Source: Terrimesophilobacter sp963702165 (GTDB lineage Bacteria; Actinomycetota; Actinomycetes; Actinomycetales; Microbacteriaceae). From it: a stretch of 64,000 bases of DNA. Shown here piece after piece: positions 40,373 to 51,052 of the stretch (the stretch's first letter is position 1; the number at the start of each line of letters is the position of its first letter). A program made the position numbers and the translations under genes. Under the pieces are notes generated by a model. That model was not told the DNA's origin and did no database searches. It worked only from the letters and a program-made list of their open reading frames with translations. The stretch spans positions 1,860,001 to 1,924,000 of the forward strand of contig OY969722.1 of assembly GCA_963702165.1 (NCBI GenBank). Reading direction: 5' to 3'.

Positions 40373-41833
40373 ATGCCCTCAACACTGGTCGCCGGAATCG
40401 ACTCATCCACCCAGAGCTGCAAGGTCGTCATCCGCGACCTCGCCACCGGGGCGATCGTGCGGACCGGTCGGGCGCCGCATCCGGGCGGCACCGAGGTGCA
40501 CCCGGATGCCTGGTGGACGGCCCTTCAGGCGGCTGCCACCGAAGCCGGCGGGCTCGCCGATGTCGCCGCCGCCTCGATCGCCGGTCAGCAGCACGGTCTG
40601 GTGGCGCTGGATGCCGCCGGCCGGGTCATCCGTCCGGCGCTGCTGTGGAACGACACCAGGTCTGCCCAGGCGGCCGCGGACCTGATCGCCGAGGTCGGGG
40701 GTTCGGAGCTCGTGCGCCGGACCGGGTCGGTGCCGGTCGCGTCGTTCACGATCACCAAGCTGCGCTGGCTGGCCGACGCCGAGCCAGAGAACGCCGCCCG
40801 CATCGCCGCGGTCGCCCTGCCGCACGACTGGCTGAGCTGGCGGCTGCGCGGCTTCGGGCCGGAGGGCGAGAGCCCGCTCGGGCCGCGCCTCGATGAGCTC
40901 TTCACCGACCGCTCCGACGCGAGCGGCACCGGCTACTTCGACGCCGCATCCGACCGCTACGACCACGACCTGCTCACCCTCGCCCTCCGCCGTACTGAAA
41001 ATGCAGGAGTTCTGCTGCCGGACGTGCTCTCCGAGCACGGATCGCGGCGCGTCGCGGCCGGATCTCCTGCATTCTCGGGCGGGCTGCCGGACGCGGCGGT
41101 GGTCGCGGCCGGGGCCGGTGACAACGCCGCCGCCGCGCTCGGCCTCGGGGCGCGCACCGGGGATCTGGTCGTCTCGATCGGCACGAGCGGCACCGTGTTC
41201 GCGGTCACCGCGCATCCGGTGCGCGACGAGACCGGCACCATCGCCGGGTTCGCGGATGCCGCGGGCGGCTTCCTCCCGATCGTCGTCACCCTGAACGCCG
41301 CACGCGTGCTGGATGCGATCGCCGGCGTGCTCGACGTCGACCACGACGGCCTCGCCCGGCTCGCGCTGGAGGCGGAACCCGGGTCGGCCGGTCTGGTGCT
41401 GACCCCGTACTTCGAGGGCGAGCGCACGCCCAACCTGCCGGATGCGACGGCGCGGCTGACCGGGATGACTCTCGCGTCGACGACCCGGCCCGCCCTGGCC
41501 CGCGCGGCGATCGAGGGGATGCTGTGTGGCCTCGCCGACGGTGTCGACGCCATCCGGAATGCCGGAGTGAGCGCGAACCGGATCCTGTTGGTCGGCGGCG
41601 CCGCGCAGAACCCGGCGGTCCAGCTGGTGGCAAGCCAGGTCTTCGACCTGCCCGTGGCCGTGCCTACACCCGGCGAGTACGTCGCATCCGGAGCCGCCGT
41701 GCAGTCGGCGTGGGCGCTCACCGGGGAGCGGCCCGACTGGCCGGCCACGCTGTCCGCGGCACCGGACAGCGACTACCGGAGCGTCATCCGACAGCAGTAT
41801 CGGGCGGCGTCAGCGCCCGCGAGCGACGCTTGA
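40373..41833 (+). CDS. xylB: Xylulokinase (FGGY family)
   Basis: Phosphorylates D-xylulose to xylulose 5-phosphate, the substrate of phosphoketolase at 26.6-29.1 kb. 486 residues: N-terminal ATPase half (AGIDSSTQSCKVVI, AASIAGQQHGLVALD, LLWNDTRSAQAA), C-terminal half (GAGDNAAAALGLG, VVSIGTSGTVFA, GMLCGLADGVDAIR, LVGGAAQNPAVQ). ATG 40373 is the start; the long upstream frame runs antisense over the PAP2 gene and was rejected. A family D repeat lies inside (41000-41073). The 3' end overlaps the convergent permease gene by 50 bp. No xylose isomerase or regulator lies next to it. Confidence 0.93.
   Translation: MPSTLVAGIDSSTQSCKVVIRDLATGAIVRTGRAPHPGGTEVHPDAWWTALQAAATEAGGLADVAAASIAGQQHGLVALDAAGRVIRPALLWNDTRSAQAAADLIAEVGGSELVRRTGSVPVASFTITKLRWLADAEPENAARIAAVALPHDWLSWRLRGFGPEGESPLGPRLDELFTDRSDASGTGYFDAASDRYDHDLLTLALRRTENAGVLLPDVLSEHGSRRVAAGSPAFSGGLPDAAVVAAGAGDNAAAALGLGARTGDLVVSIGTSGTVFAVTAHPVRDETGTIAGFADAAGGFLPIVVTLNAARVLDAIAGVLDVDHDGLARLALEAEPGSAGLVLTPYFEGERTPNLPDATARLTGMTLASTTRPALARAAIEGMLCGLADGVDAIRNAGVSANRILLVGGAAQNPAVQLVASQVFDLPVAVPTPGEYVASGAAVQSAWALTGERPDWPATLSAAPDSDYRSVIRQQYRAASAPASDA
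41000..41073. repeat. Palindromic repeat, family D, inside xylB
   Basis: A perfect 10-bp inverted repeat, AATGCAGGAG (41000-41009) and CTCCTGCATT (41064-41073), extended by CTGCCGG/CCGGAT. Same sequence as the intergenic copies at 4200 and 35640. It is in frame and encodes NAGVLLPDVLSEHGSRR and AAGSPAF, between the two halves of the kinase. Confidence 0.68.
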
Positions 41834-43091
41834 CGACGGTCACGATGATGGCTGCGGTCGCGAGCCCCACCGGCCACACCAGGTTGAATCCGGCGAGCGC
41901 GAGCAGGCCGAGCACGAGCACGCAGGAGATCACCGCGAGCCACCAGCCCACCGAGTAACGGTCCAGCAGCCGAATGGCCGCGGCCATGCCCACGCCGTAG
42001 ATCGCCACCATGCAGCTGGTGTGAATCAGGATGAACGAGGTCAGGTTCAGGTCGGCGAGCACGAGCGCGACCATGTACACGACGCCGACCCCGGCGACAA
42101 CCGACAGTGCGCGGCGCGGCACTCCCCCGGTCTCAGCGCCGGCCGCCATCCAACGCGGCAGGTCACCATCGCGACCCAATGACGCGCCGAGCTTGGCGAA
42201 CGCTCCGACATACAGGTTGAGCACGCCGACGGCGACAACCCCGGCGATGAAGGCGACGAAGATCGGTCCGATACCCGGTGCGGTGGTGGCGACCAGGTCG
42301 AGCAGCGGCACGTCACTCTTCGCGGCATCCACGCCCATCACCGCGATCGTGACCACCTGCAGGCCGAGGTAGGCGGCGCCGACCGCCAGGATCGCGATCG
42401 CAGTGGCGAGCGGGATGGTGCGGCGCGGGTTGCGGAACTCCCCAGCGATGTGGGTCACCGCCTCCCAGCCGGCGGTCGCCCAGACGAAGAGGTTGATGGC
42501 GGCGCCGACACCAGCCCAGCCGTGCGGCAGGAACGGCTGGAAGTTGTCGGCGTCGGCAGCGGGAACGGTCACCACGATGACGCCGACCACGATCACGACC
42601 AGCAGCCCGGAGAGCACGAGCTGCACGCGGCCGGAGACCCGCACCCCGAACAGGTTCGACAGGAACGGCGGGATCAGCAGCACCACCGCGACGAGCACGA
42701 CGGCCCAGCGCGGACCGCCGACGACACCGACGATGTAGGCGGCACCGAGCACGGCGACGACCGGCATCCCGACCCCGACGCCGAAGAAGAACCAGTAGCC
42801 GGCGGCGCGCGCGGCGGTGTTGCCGAGGGCGCGCCGCACGAAGGTGGCGACGCCTCCGGCATCCGGGTATCGGGCGGCAAGCGCGGCGAAGGTGCCTGCG
42901 AGGGGGATGGAGAGCAGGAGCACCGCGGTGATCGAGATGATCGACGCAGGCCCGGCAACGGATGCGGCGAGCGCCGGCAGCACGAGGATTCCGGTGCCGA
43001 GCACCGAGGCGATGTAGAGCGCGGAGCCTTGCCAGAGGCCGACGGTGCCGGTAGCGGAGTGGGTTGGCGCGGCGTCCATGGTGCGGGTCAT
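41784..43091 (-). CDS. APC-superfamily amino acid permease
   Basis: 435 residues with about twelve membrane helices; helix 1 contains GSALYIASVLGTGILVLPAL with the broken-helix GTG motif of APC transporters, and a later loop carries FVWATAGWEAVTHIAGEF. Similar to YjeH/amino-acid efflux-type permeases; direction and substrate are unknown. Start ATG 43091 (another ATG at 43079). Its last 50 bp overlap the end of xylB on the other strand. A divergent inverted repeat upstream (43104-43143) may be its operator. Confidence 0.88.
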   Translation of the reverse strand: MTRTMDAAPTHSATGTVGLWQGSALYIASVLGTGILVLPALAASVAGPASIISITAVLLLSIPLAGTFAALAARYPDAGGVATFVRRALGNTAARAAGYWFFFGVGVGMPVVAVLGAAYIVGVVGGPRWAVVLVAVVLLIPPFLSNLFGVRVSGRVQLVLSGLLVVIVVGVIVVTVPAADADNFQPFLPHGWAGVGAAINLFVWATAGWEAVTHIAGEFRNPRRTIPLATAIAILAVGAAYLGLQVVTIAVMGVDAAKSDVPLLDLVATTAPGIGPIFVAFIAGVVAVGVLNLYVGAFAKLGASLGRDGDLPRWMAAGAETGGVPRRALSVVAGVGVVYMVALVLADLNLTSFILIHTSCMVAIYGVGMAAAIRLLDRYSVGWWLAVISCVLVLGLLALAGFNLVWPVGLATAAIIVTVVKRRSRALTPPDTAVG

Positions 43092-43103
43092 GATTCGATT
43101 CTC

Positions 43104-43143
43104 GGATGGCAGGAATGCGCGGACGAGCGAATTTCTGCCATCC
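43104..43143. promoter_or_regulatory. Inverted repeat between divergent transporter genes
   Basis: GGATGGCAG (43104-43112) and CTGCCATCC (43135-43143) form a perfect 9-bp inverted repeat with a 22-bp spacer, 13 bp upstream of the permease start. It could be an operator for either transporter gene. Confidence 0.5.
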
Positions 43144-43250
43144 CGATGACTGATGGTGCCAAGCTCGGCGCAAGCTCCATCGTAGGACCGTGCGGGGCGG
43201 TCGGTGCTCGACCACCGGACCGGGGAGGGTCCGAACACCACGTACGCTGA

Positions 43251-44141
43251 GTGGTCGTGACTTCCCAACGCGACCGAGCCGTAGGCGCCGGCATGCAGCT
43301 CGGTTCGCAGCTGAGCGTCAACTTCGGCTCTTCCATCGCCGGGCTCATCATCCCCGTCGTCGGCAGCGCCGCGGTGGTCGCCGGGCGACAGCTTGTGACC
43401 ATGATCGTGCTGCTGCCGGTCACCCGGCCCCGGATGCGTGGACGCTCACTCACCGAGCTCTGGCCGGCGCTCGCGCTGGGGGTCGCGCTCGCCGGGATGA
43501 ACCTGGCCTTCTACGAGGCAGTCGGCCGGATCGGCGTCGGCCCGGCCGTCACCATCGAGTTCCTCGGCCCGCTCGCCATTGCGCTCGCGACATCCCGTCG
43601 CTTGCTGGACGTGCTGTGCGCGATCGGCGCCGGCATCGGCGTCTACCTGCTGGTCGGCCCCGAGGGCGACTTCGATCCGTTCGGCGTCGTCATGGGACTG
43701 ACCGCGGGCGTGGGCTGGGCCGCGTACATCCTGCTGACAAGGCGTGTGGCGCAGCAATTCCGCGGCCTCGAGGGACTCGCGATCGCGAGCCTCGTTGCGC
43801 TCGTGCTGACCCTGCCGATCGGGGCGCTGACTATCGACTACAGGGCGCTGGACTGGGGAGTCATCTGGCTGCTGGTGGTCGTCGGCGTGCTGTGCTCGGC
43901 CCTCCCGTACAGCCTGGACAATCTGATCCTGCGCAGGATCACACCGCGCCTCTACTCGATCATCACCGCGCTTGCGCCGGTGCTCGCCACCTTCGCCGGC
44001 TGGATCGTGCTGGGACAGTCGCTCACGCAACTGCAGCTGCTCGCAGTCGGCATCGTATGCGTCTCGGCGGGCACGGCGATCACGACCCAGCGCGACAAGC
44101 CGTCGTCGCCGCTGGAAGAGGCCGCGAGCGACATCCCCTAG
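43251..44141 (+). CDS. EamA-family (drug/metabolite) transporter
   Basis: 296 residues with ten membrane helices in two EamA repeats. Visible are VVAGRQLVTMIVLLP, VTIEFLGPLAIAL, GLTAGVGWAAYILLTRR and a C-terminal SALPYSLDNLILRRITPRLY, typical of RhtA-like exporters of amino acids. Start GTG 43251 or GTG 43257; neither has a strong ribosome binding site. The stop overlaps the convergent response-regulator gene by four bases. Confidence 0.88.
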   Translation: MVVTSQRDRAVGAGMQLGSQLSVNFGSSIAGLIIPVVGSAAVVAGRQLVTMIVLLPVTRPRMRGRSLTELWPALALGVALAGMNLAFYEAVGRIGVGPAVTIEFLGPLAIALATSRRLLDVLCAIGAGIGVYLLVGPEGDFDPFGVVMGLTAGVGWAAYILLTRRVAQQFRGLEGLAIASLVALVLTLPIGALTIDYRALDWGVIWLLVVVGVLCSALPYSLDNLILRRITPRLYSIITALAPVLATFAGWIVLGQSLTQLQLLAVGIVCVSAGTAITTQRDKPSSPLEEAASDIP

Positions 44142-44788
44142 CGGCCGAGGCCCGCCTCCCGCGCGGCGATCACCGCTTCCGCGCGGCCGGCGACCTGCAG
44201 CTTCGCGAAGATATTCGACACGTTGTTCCGGATCGTCTTCGGCGACAGGAACAGTGTCTGCGCGATCTGGCCGTTGGTGCGCCCCGCGGCGATCAGGTCG
44301 AGGATCTCGCGTTCCCGGGCGGTGAGCTGCGGGAACGCCTCGTTCACAAGCCCGCCCTTGTCGACCCGCGCGAAGTACTCTCCGATGCGCACCGCGATGC
44401 CCGGCCCGAATACCGCGTCGCCGCCCGCGACCGAGCGGATGGCGCGCGAGATGTCGTCCTGGCCGGCGCCCTTGAGCAGGTAACCTCGTGCCCCCGCGCG
44501 CATCGCCTCGAACACCGTCTCGTCATCTTCCGACATCGTCAGCACGACGATCCCGAGCTCCGGTTGGCGCTGCAGGATGCGACGGGTCGCCTCGATGCCG
44601 TCCATCACCGGCATCTGCACATCCATCACCACGACGTCGGGCTTCTCTGAGGCCACCGTCTCGATCGCCTCCGCACCGTCGCTCGCGGTGGCGACGACCG
44701 TCAGGCCGTCGATTGAGCCCAGCAGCGCGCCGAGGCCGTCCCGATAGACGGGGTGGTCATCGACGAGCACAATCCTGATGTCAGGCAT
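44138..44788 (-). CDS. NarL/LuxR-type response regulator
   Basis: 216 residues. Receiver: IRIVLVDDHPVYRDGL (acidic pocket), VVVMDVQMPVMDG (phospho-Asp about residue 54), VLTMSEDD and YLLKGA (Lys). DNA-binding end: LTAREREILDLIAAGRTNGQ and LSPKTIRNNVSNIFAKLQ. It overlaps the histidine kinase gene by eight bases and forms a two-gene operon with it. A palindrome at 46873-46890, between the kinase and the divergent membrane gene, is a candidate binding site. Confidence 0.94.
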   Translation of the reverse strand: MPDIRIVLVDDHPVYRDGLGALLGSIDGLTVVATASDGAEAIETVASEKPDVVVMDVQMPVMDGIEATRRILQRQPELGIVVLTMSEDDETVFEAMRAGARGYLLKGAGQDDISRAIRSVAGGDAVFGPGIAVRIGEYFARVDKGGLVNEAFPQLTAREREILDLIAAGRTNGQIAQTLFLSPKTIRNNVSNIFAKLQVAGRAEAVIAAREAGLGR

Positions 44789-46835
44789 CCACTTTCTCCT
44801 CTACGGCTGCGAGCGGCAGTTCCGCGCGGACGACGGTTCCGCCGCCGTCGCGGTTGGTGACGGTGAGCGAACCGCCGATCTCCTCGGCGCGTTCACGCAT
44901 CGATCGCAGTCCGACCCCCGCCGTGGCGTCGCCCGGGATTCCGATTCCGTTGTCGCTGACCTCGACGACGAGCGAGCGCGGCAACCGCTCCAGGCGCACC
45001 GCGAGCCGGTTTCCGCCGGAGTGCCGGTGCGCGTTGGTCAGCGCTTCGGCCACGACCCGGTAGGCGGCGACCTCGATTGCCGGAGGCAGCGCATCCGGCA
45101 CCTCGATCTCGTCGAAGCTCGCACCGAACCGATCGCACAGCTGCTCGGTTGCCCGAATCAGCCCCAGATCGTCGATCGCCGGCGGTCGCAGGTCGTGTGC
45201 CACACGGCGCACGTCGGTGATGGCGGAGGAGACCTCCTGGGCGGCGGCGTCGAGCAGGACGCCTGCGGCGCCGGGGTTGCGCTCGAGCACGTTCTTCGCC
45301 GTCTCGATGCGCAGCTTCGCGGCGGCGAGCGCCGGCCCCAGCCCGTCGTGCAGGTCGCGGCGCAGCCGGTGCCGTTCCGCCTCGCGCGTGAGCACGAGCT
45401 GTTCCCGGATCGCCTGCAGCTCGGCGCTCAGCGCGGTCGCCCGCACCGCAGCGGCGGCCTGGCGCACCAGGTCGGCGAGCAGCTGCTCGTCGCGCTGCGT
45501 CATCCGGCGCCGCCCCGGTGCGAGCTCGAGCCGGCCGATCGTCTTGCCCCGATAGGTGAGCGGCATTGCCTGCGCGGTCGCGGTCGGCTCTCCGTGGACC
45601 GCGACCAGCCGGCTGCCATCGCCGCCAGCGATCGAGACGGAAACATAGGGTGACGCGAAGGTGTCGGCCACGGTGCGGGCGATGTGCATGAGCTGGTCGT
45701 CTGGATCCGCTGCGCCCTCCAGCCGTCGCGACAGCGAAGAGATCACACCGTACGGGTCGCCGCGACGACCGTTGACCAGCCGCCCGACCGCCCACAGCAG
45801 CCGCTCGCGAAGCGGCGCGTAGGCGACGAAGACGACAAGCACCGACATGGTCGCGATGAACTGATTGCTCACCAGGCCGCCGACAAGGGCGATGAGCGCG
45901 AGGTCGACAGCGACGACACTGACGACAAGGATCGCGTAGACGAGTGTCCAGCTGATCAGGTTGTCGATGCTGTACAGCCGGTAGCGGGTCACGGCCGCGA
46001 CGATGGAGGCGCACACCACCGTCGTGGCCAGAATGATGATCGCCTGGCCGACGTAGTACGACAGGAACTCGTACGACACCCCGAGGTACGACAGCACCTG
46101 TGCGGCACAGAAGATGACACCGGACCACGCGATCCAGCGCATCTGCTGGCGGCTTTGCGCATCACCGATCAGGTAGCGCCCAACCAGAGACAATGCCGCG
46201 AACAGGATCGCGACGAACAGCAGGGTGGGCACCCATGGGAAGATCGCCGACCAGACACCGTCGGGGAGCTCTATGCCCCAGCCGGTCGACCAGCGGCGCA
46301 CGCGCGGATCCACCGCGCCGAAAACTTCCCAGGTCGCCCGGGGCGGCGCCGCCAGGACGGTCGCCGCGCCAACTGCCATCGCCACGATCGCTCCGAGCGC
46401 GATCCACCGCCAGGGACGCTTCTCGGGGAGCCGGCCATCCGGGAACAGGACCAGCACCAGCGGGATCGCCAGTATCGCCAGTCCCGAGACGTTCTGCACG
46501 ACCACCAACGCGGCTTCCATGAACGGCGCGGTCCACCAGCCGGCGGTGGCGTAATTGACCCAGCCGGCCGAGAACCCGAACATTGCGTTCCCGAGCCCAG
46601 CGAAGAGCAGCACGGACGCGATCGGATGCCACGGCAGGCGCCACATGAGCACCGCTCCGGTGCTGGTCAGTGCGATTCCCTGCAGCGCACCCACCCAGCC
46701 GGGCGTGACCGACTCGGTCTGCTCAAGCGCGGCGACCATGATGTCGAGGGTTATCGCGACCGCGCACAGCGCCAAGGAAAGCGAGAAGCCGATCATCGCG
46801 ACGACGCGTGCCGACTTCTCCTTCATAGCGACCAT
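44781..46835 (-). CDS. Sensor histidine kinase with membrane domain and GAF-like domain
   Basis: 684 residues. The N-terminal third has about eight membrane helices; then a GAF-like region (about residues 390-470; DTFASPYVSVSIAGGDGS), a coiled coil, the HisKA_3 box EAERHRLRRDLHDGLGPALAA (split: RHRLRRDLHDGLG carries the phospho-His) and the ATPase domain with EALTNAHRHSGG and VSDNGIGIPG. It resembles actinobacterial NarL-type kinases with large membrane sensors. Starts at ATG 46835 or 46826. Confidence 0.93.
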   Translation of the reverse strand: MVAMKEKSARVVAMIGFSLSLALCAVAITLDIMVAALEQTESVTPGWVGALQGIALTSTGAVLMWRLPWHPIASVLLFAGLGNAMFGFSAGWVNYATAGWWTAPFMEAALVVVQNVSGLAILAIPLVLVLFPDGRLPEKRPWRWIALGAIVAMAVGAATVLAAPPRATWEVFGAVDPRVRRWSTGWGIELPDGVWSAIFPWVPTLLFVAILFAALSLVGRYLIGDAQSRQQMRWIAWSGVIFCAAQVLSYLGVSYEFLSYYVGQAIIILATTVVCASIVAAVTRYRLYSIDNLISWTLVYAILVVSVVAVDLALIALVGGLVSNQFIATMSVLVVFVAYAPLRERLLWAVGRLVNGRRGDPYGVISSLSRRLEGAADPDDQLMHIARTVADTFASPYVSVSIAGGDGSRLVAVHGEPTATAQAMPLTYRGKTIGRLELAPGRRRMTQRDEQLLADLVRQAAAAVRATALSAELQAIREQLVLTREAERHRLRRDLHDGLGPALAAAKLRIETAKNVLERNPGAAGVLLDAAAQEVSSAITDVRRVAHDLRPPAIDDLGLIRATEQLCDRFGASFDEIEVPDALPPAIEVAAYRVVAEALTNAHRHSGGNRLAVRLERLPRSLVVEVSDNGIGIPGDATAGVGLRSMRERAEEIGGSLTVTNRDGGGTVVRAELPLAAVEEKVDA

Positions 46836-46837
46836 GG

Positions 46838-46890
46838 TGACAGGTGGTGCACCCGCCTGTCAGGAGGCTCTTGTCCCGGATACTCGGGAC
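46838..46890. promoter_or_regulatory. Two palindromes in the divergent control region
   Basis: TGACAGGTGG/CCGCCTGTCA (46838-46862, one mismatch) and the perfect GTCCCGGATACTCGGGAC (46873-46890) lie between the kinase start and the divergent membrane-protein gene. LuxR-type response regulators bind short palindromes of this kind, so autoregulation is plausible. Confidence 0.55.
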
Positions 46891-46999
46891 ATTCCGCGGG
46901 TGAAGCCGGTGAGTTCTGGCCCTGTTTGCGCGGGACGGTGAGCCTCAAGAGTGGTGGCACCGGCGATGGTCGCCGCGACCCACGAACCGCAAGGACCCC

Positions 47000-47633
47000 A
47001 TGAACACTGTCAAACTTCCGGCCCCCGCTCTGACTCAGGCCGTCGATCCCACGCCGGTCACCTTCCCCCACCCTGCCTCCCGCGCTGGTCCGCCTGGGCG
47101 GCGCGATCATCGTCGCGCTGGTGGCGGCGTTTGCCGTGGTGATCAACCTGCCGTGGCCGGTCGGTGTCGGCACACCACTGCCGGGCGACATCGCATCGGT
47201 CGGCTTCCAGGCCAGCACCTTCCTGCTGCTGCTCATCATGTGGCGCACCGGCGCGGTCGGCGACAGCGTCGCCTGGCGGTCGATCGGGGCTGCGGCCACT
47301 GCGATCGTGATCGCAGCCATGGCGGCGCAATTCATCCCGGTGTCCGGTGAGGCCGCGCAGCTCGCGGAACTCACCTGGTTCATCGCGATGATCGGCATCT
47401 ACGTGGTGAGCGTCGGCGTCGTCGCGGCTGGTCGCTGGCGTGGTCCCGCGCGCTATCTGCCGCTCGCCTCGCAGTCGTGGCCGCTCGTCGTCCTCCCGGT
47501 GATGATGCTCACCGACAGCGCGGAGAACCCGTCTTGGTTCGCCCTCATCTCGTCCGTCGTCGTCACGCAGCTGCTCGTCGGGCTGACCCTCGCCATCCGG
47601 CCGCAACTGACCGCGCCGCGCGCCGAGCGCTAG
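47000..47633 (+). CDS. Membrane protein divergent from the two-component system (one frameshift)
   Basis: About 211 residues if one base is removed from the C-rich run near 47065-47075. The beginning MNTVKLPAPALTQ (ATG 47000, with AAGGA five bases upstream) and the body, from LVRLGGAIIVALVAAFAVV onward, then join. Five to six membrane helices, including FLLLLIMWRTGAV and LTWFIAMIGIYVVSVGVVAA. The family is not recognised. Position suggests it is regulated by, or senses with, the adjacent kinase/regulator pair. Its stop overlaps the convergent metB stop. Confidence 0.72.
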
Positions 47634-48789
47634 GCGAGCGCCGTCAGGACGTCGTCGACCAGGTCGTCGGCGTCCTCGATGCCGACCGACAGCCGGATGA
47701 CGTTGTCCGGCACCTCGAGCTCGGTTCCGCGACACGGATGCGTGAGTCATCTCCGACGGGTAGCTGATCAGGCGACTCGACCCCACCGAGCGACTCGGCG
47801 AGCTGGAACAGCTCGGTCGACTCGGCGAACCGGTGCGCGGCATCCGCCCCGCCGCGCCAGTGCGACCGACAGCATGCCGCCGAAGCCGCGCATCTGGCGT
47901 GCGGCGATGTCGTGACCGGGGTGGTCGGCAAGGCCGGGGTAGTAGACGCGCTCGAGCGCCGGATGCCCGACGAGCGCTTCGGCGATCGCCTGCGCGTTCT
48001 GCGTGTGGCGGTCCATCCGCACCGCGAGGGTCTTGATGCCGCGCGTGGTGAGCCAGGCGTCCATCGGGCCGGACACCGCGCCCGCGGCGAACTGCAGGAA
48101 GCCGACCTTCTCGGCGAGCTCGTCGTCGTTCAGGATGACCGCGCCGCCGAGCACGTCGGAGTGGCCGCCCAGGTACTTGGTGGTCGAGTGCACGACCACG
48201 TCGGCGCCGAGCGCGAGCGGCTGCTGCAGGTACGGCGAGGCGAAGGTGTTGTCGACGACGACGAGCGCGCCGGCGGCGTGGCCGATCTCGGCGAGTGCGG
48301 CGATGTCGGTGATCTTCATCAGCGGGTTGCTGGGCGTCTCCAGCCACAGCACGCTGGTCTGCTCGGCCGGATCGCGGCGCGCACCGCGTCGAGGTCGCTC
48401 ATCGTCGACGGTGCTCGAGTTCGACGCCCCACGGCACGTGGACCCGGTTGACCAGGCGGTGGGTGCCGCCGTAGACGTCGTTGCCCATGAGCACGTGGTC
48501 GCCGGGCTTCAGGACGCGAACGCAGCAGCGCGTCCTCGGCCGGCGAGGCCGGACGCGAAGCTGTAGCCCGTGGCTGCCGCCCTCGAGGCTGCGAGCTGGG
48601 TCTGCAGCGAGTCGCGGGTCGGGTTGGTGCCGCGCGTGTACTCGTAGCCGTTCCGCAGGTCGCCGATGCCGTCCTGCACGAACGTGGAGGTCAGGTAGAT
48701 CGGCGGGATCACGGCGCCGGTGGTGGGGTCGAAAGCCTGCCCGTCGTGGATGGCGCGGGTGGAGAAGTCGTGGTCTCGTCATTCGTCAT
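47630..48789 (-). CDS. metB: Cystathionine gamma-synthase/lyase (several indels)
   Basis: PLP-dependent transsulfuration enzyme of about 385 residues. Recognisable pieces in order: IPPIYLTSTFVQDG, NGYEYTRGTNPTRDSLQTQL, ATGYSFASGLA, LKPGDHVLMGNDVYGGTHRL, WLETPSNPLMKITDIAALAE, VVVDNTFASPYLQQPLALGA, VVHSTTKYLGGHSDVLGGA (PLP lysine in STTKY) and the C-terminal NVIRLSVGIEDADDL. The pieces change frame several times, which I attribute to sequence error. It follows the cystathionine beta-synthase gene by nine bases; the pair fits reverse transsulfuration, so gamma-lyase activity is as likely as synthase. Confidence 0.92.
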
Positions 48790-48798
48790 GGTGTGCTG

Positions 48799-50175
<1,377 letters not shown>

Positions 50176-50246
50176 GATCGGCTCAATCTATCAGCGGGCC
50201 CTGCCGCATTACTCGTGGCGCATGGGGAGCGCGTTGGGGAATACCG

Positions 50247-50292
50247 ATGCACACGCACGCGTTCTCCAGTGATGACTCGGTAACGTGTGCAT
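50247..50292. promoter_or_regulatory. Inverted repeat upstream of the DUF3105 gene
   Basis: ATGCACACG (50247-50255) and CGTGTGCAT (50284-50292) form a perfect 9-bp inverted repeat in the 158-bp gap between the divergent cbs and DUF3105 genes. Possible operator, or stem of a leader RNA. Confidence 0.4.
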
Positions 50293-50333
50293 TGTCCCCT
50301 GTCTTTTACGTCTGATACCCCGACAGGACTCTT

Positions 50334-51052
50334 GTGGCACGCACCTCGCAACTCCGGCAATCCGGCCAGCTCCCTGGCCCCGGCTCGAAGCTCACCGTCA
50401 AGCAGGAGCGCGAGGCGCGCCGTCTCGCGAAGGTCGAGACGTTCAAGAAGCGAGCAGGCCAAGGAGAAGCGCAACCGGCTCGTCGCGATCGTCGCTGAGC
50501 TCGGTGGCGGCGCTCGCCGTCGTCGCCCTGATCGTCACGATCGTCGTGACCAGCGCGATCGACCGAAGCGCGAACCCGGATGCGATCAAGATCTCGGATG
50601 TGCAGACCTGGGCCGACATCGACGTACACGCCACACCAACGGCCCCGTCGATTACAAGGGCCAGTACGGGATGAATCCGCCCGCCGGCGGCAGCCACAAC
50701 CCGGCCTGGCTGAACTGCGGCGTGTACACCGAGCCGCAGCAGAACGAGAACGCGGTGCACGCGCTCGAGCACGGAGCGCTCTGGTTCACCTACAACCCGG
50801 ACGAGCTCACCGATGAAGATGTCGCAGCCAGCTCGCGGAGCCAGCTGCCCGACACCTACATCATCGTCTCCCCGTACCCGGGTCTCGACGCCCCCGTCGT
50901 CGTATCCGGATGGGGCGTGCAGCTGAAGCTCGACCGGCGTCGACGACGAGCGCCTCGGCGACTTCATCACCAAGTACTGGCAGGCCAAGAACGTGCCTGA
51001 GCCCGGCGCCCGCTGCGACGGGGCCATCAATGGGCCAGGGAAGGTTGCCTGA
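50334..51052 (+). CDS. DUF3105 membrane-anchored protein (about three indels)
   Basis: About 239 residues. The cytoplasmic N-terminus is charged (LTVKQEREARRLAKVETFKK); one membrane helix follows (ALAVVALIVTIVVTSAI), then the DUF3105 domain: PVDYKGQYGMNPPAGGSHNP, NCGVYTEPQQNENAVHALEH, GALWFTYNPDELTDEDV and DTYIIVSPYPGLDAPVVVSG. Start GTG 50334. Frame changes near 50455, 50500 and 50630 are taken as errors. The function is unknown; it is regularly found before a DUF305 gene, as here. Four conserved histidines suggest metal binding. Confidence 0.85.

Noticed and set aside
50176..50333. SAM-type riboswitch near the transsulfuration genes
   Set aside because: The gap shows only one inverted repeat and no recognisable SAM or SAH riboswitch core on either strand.
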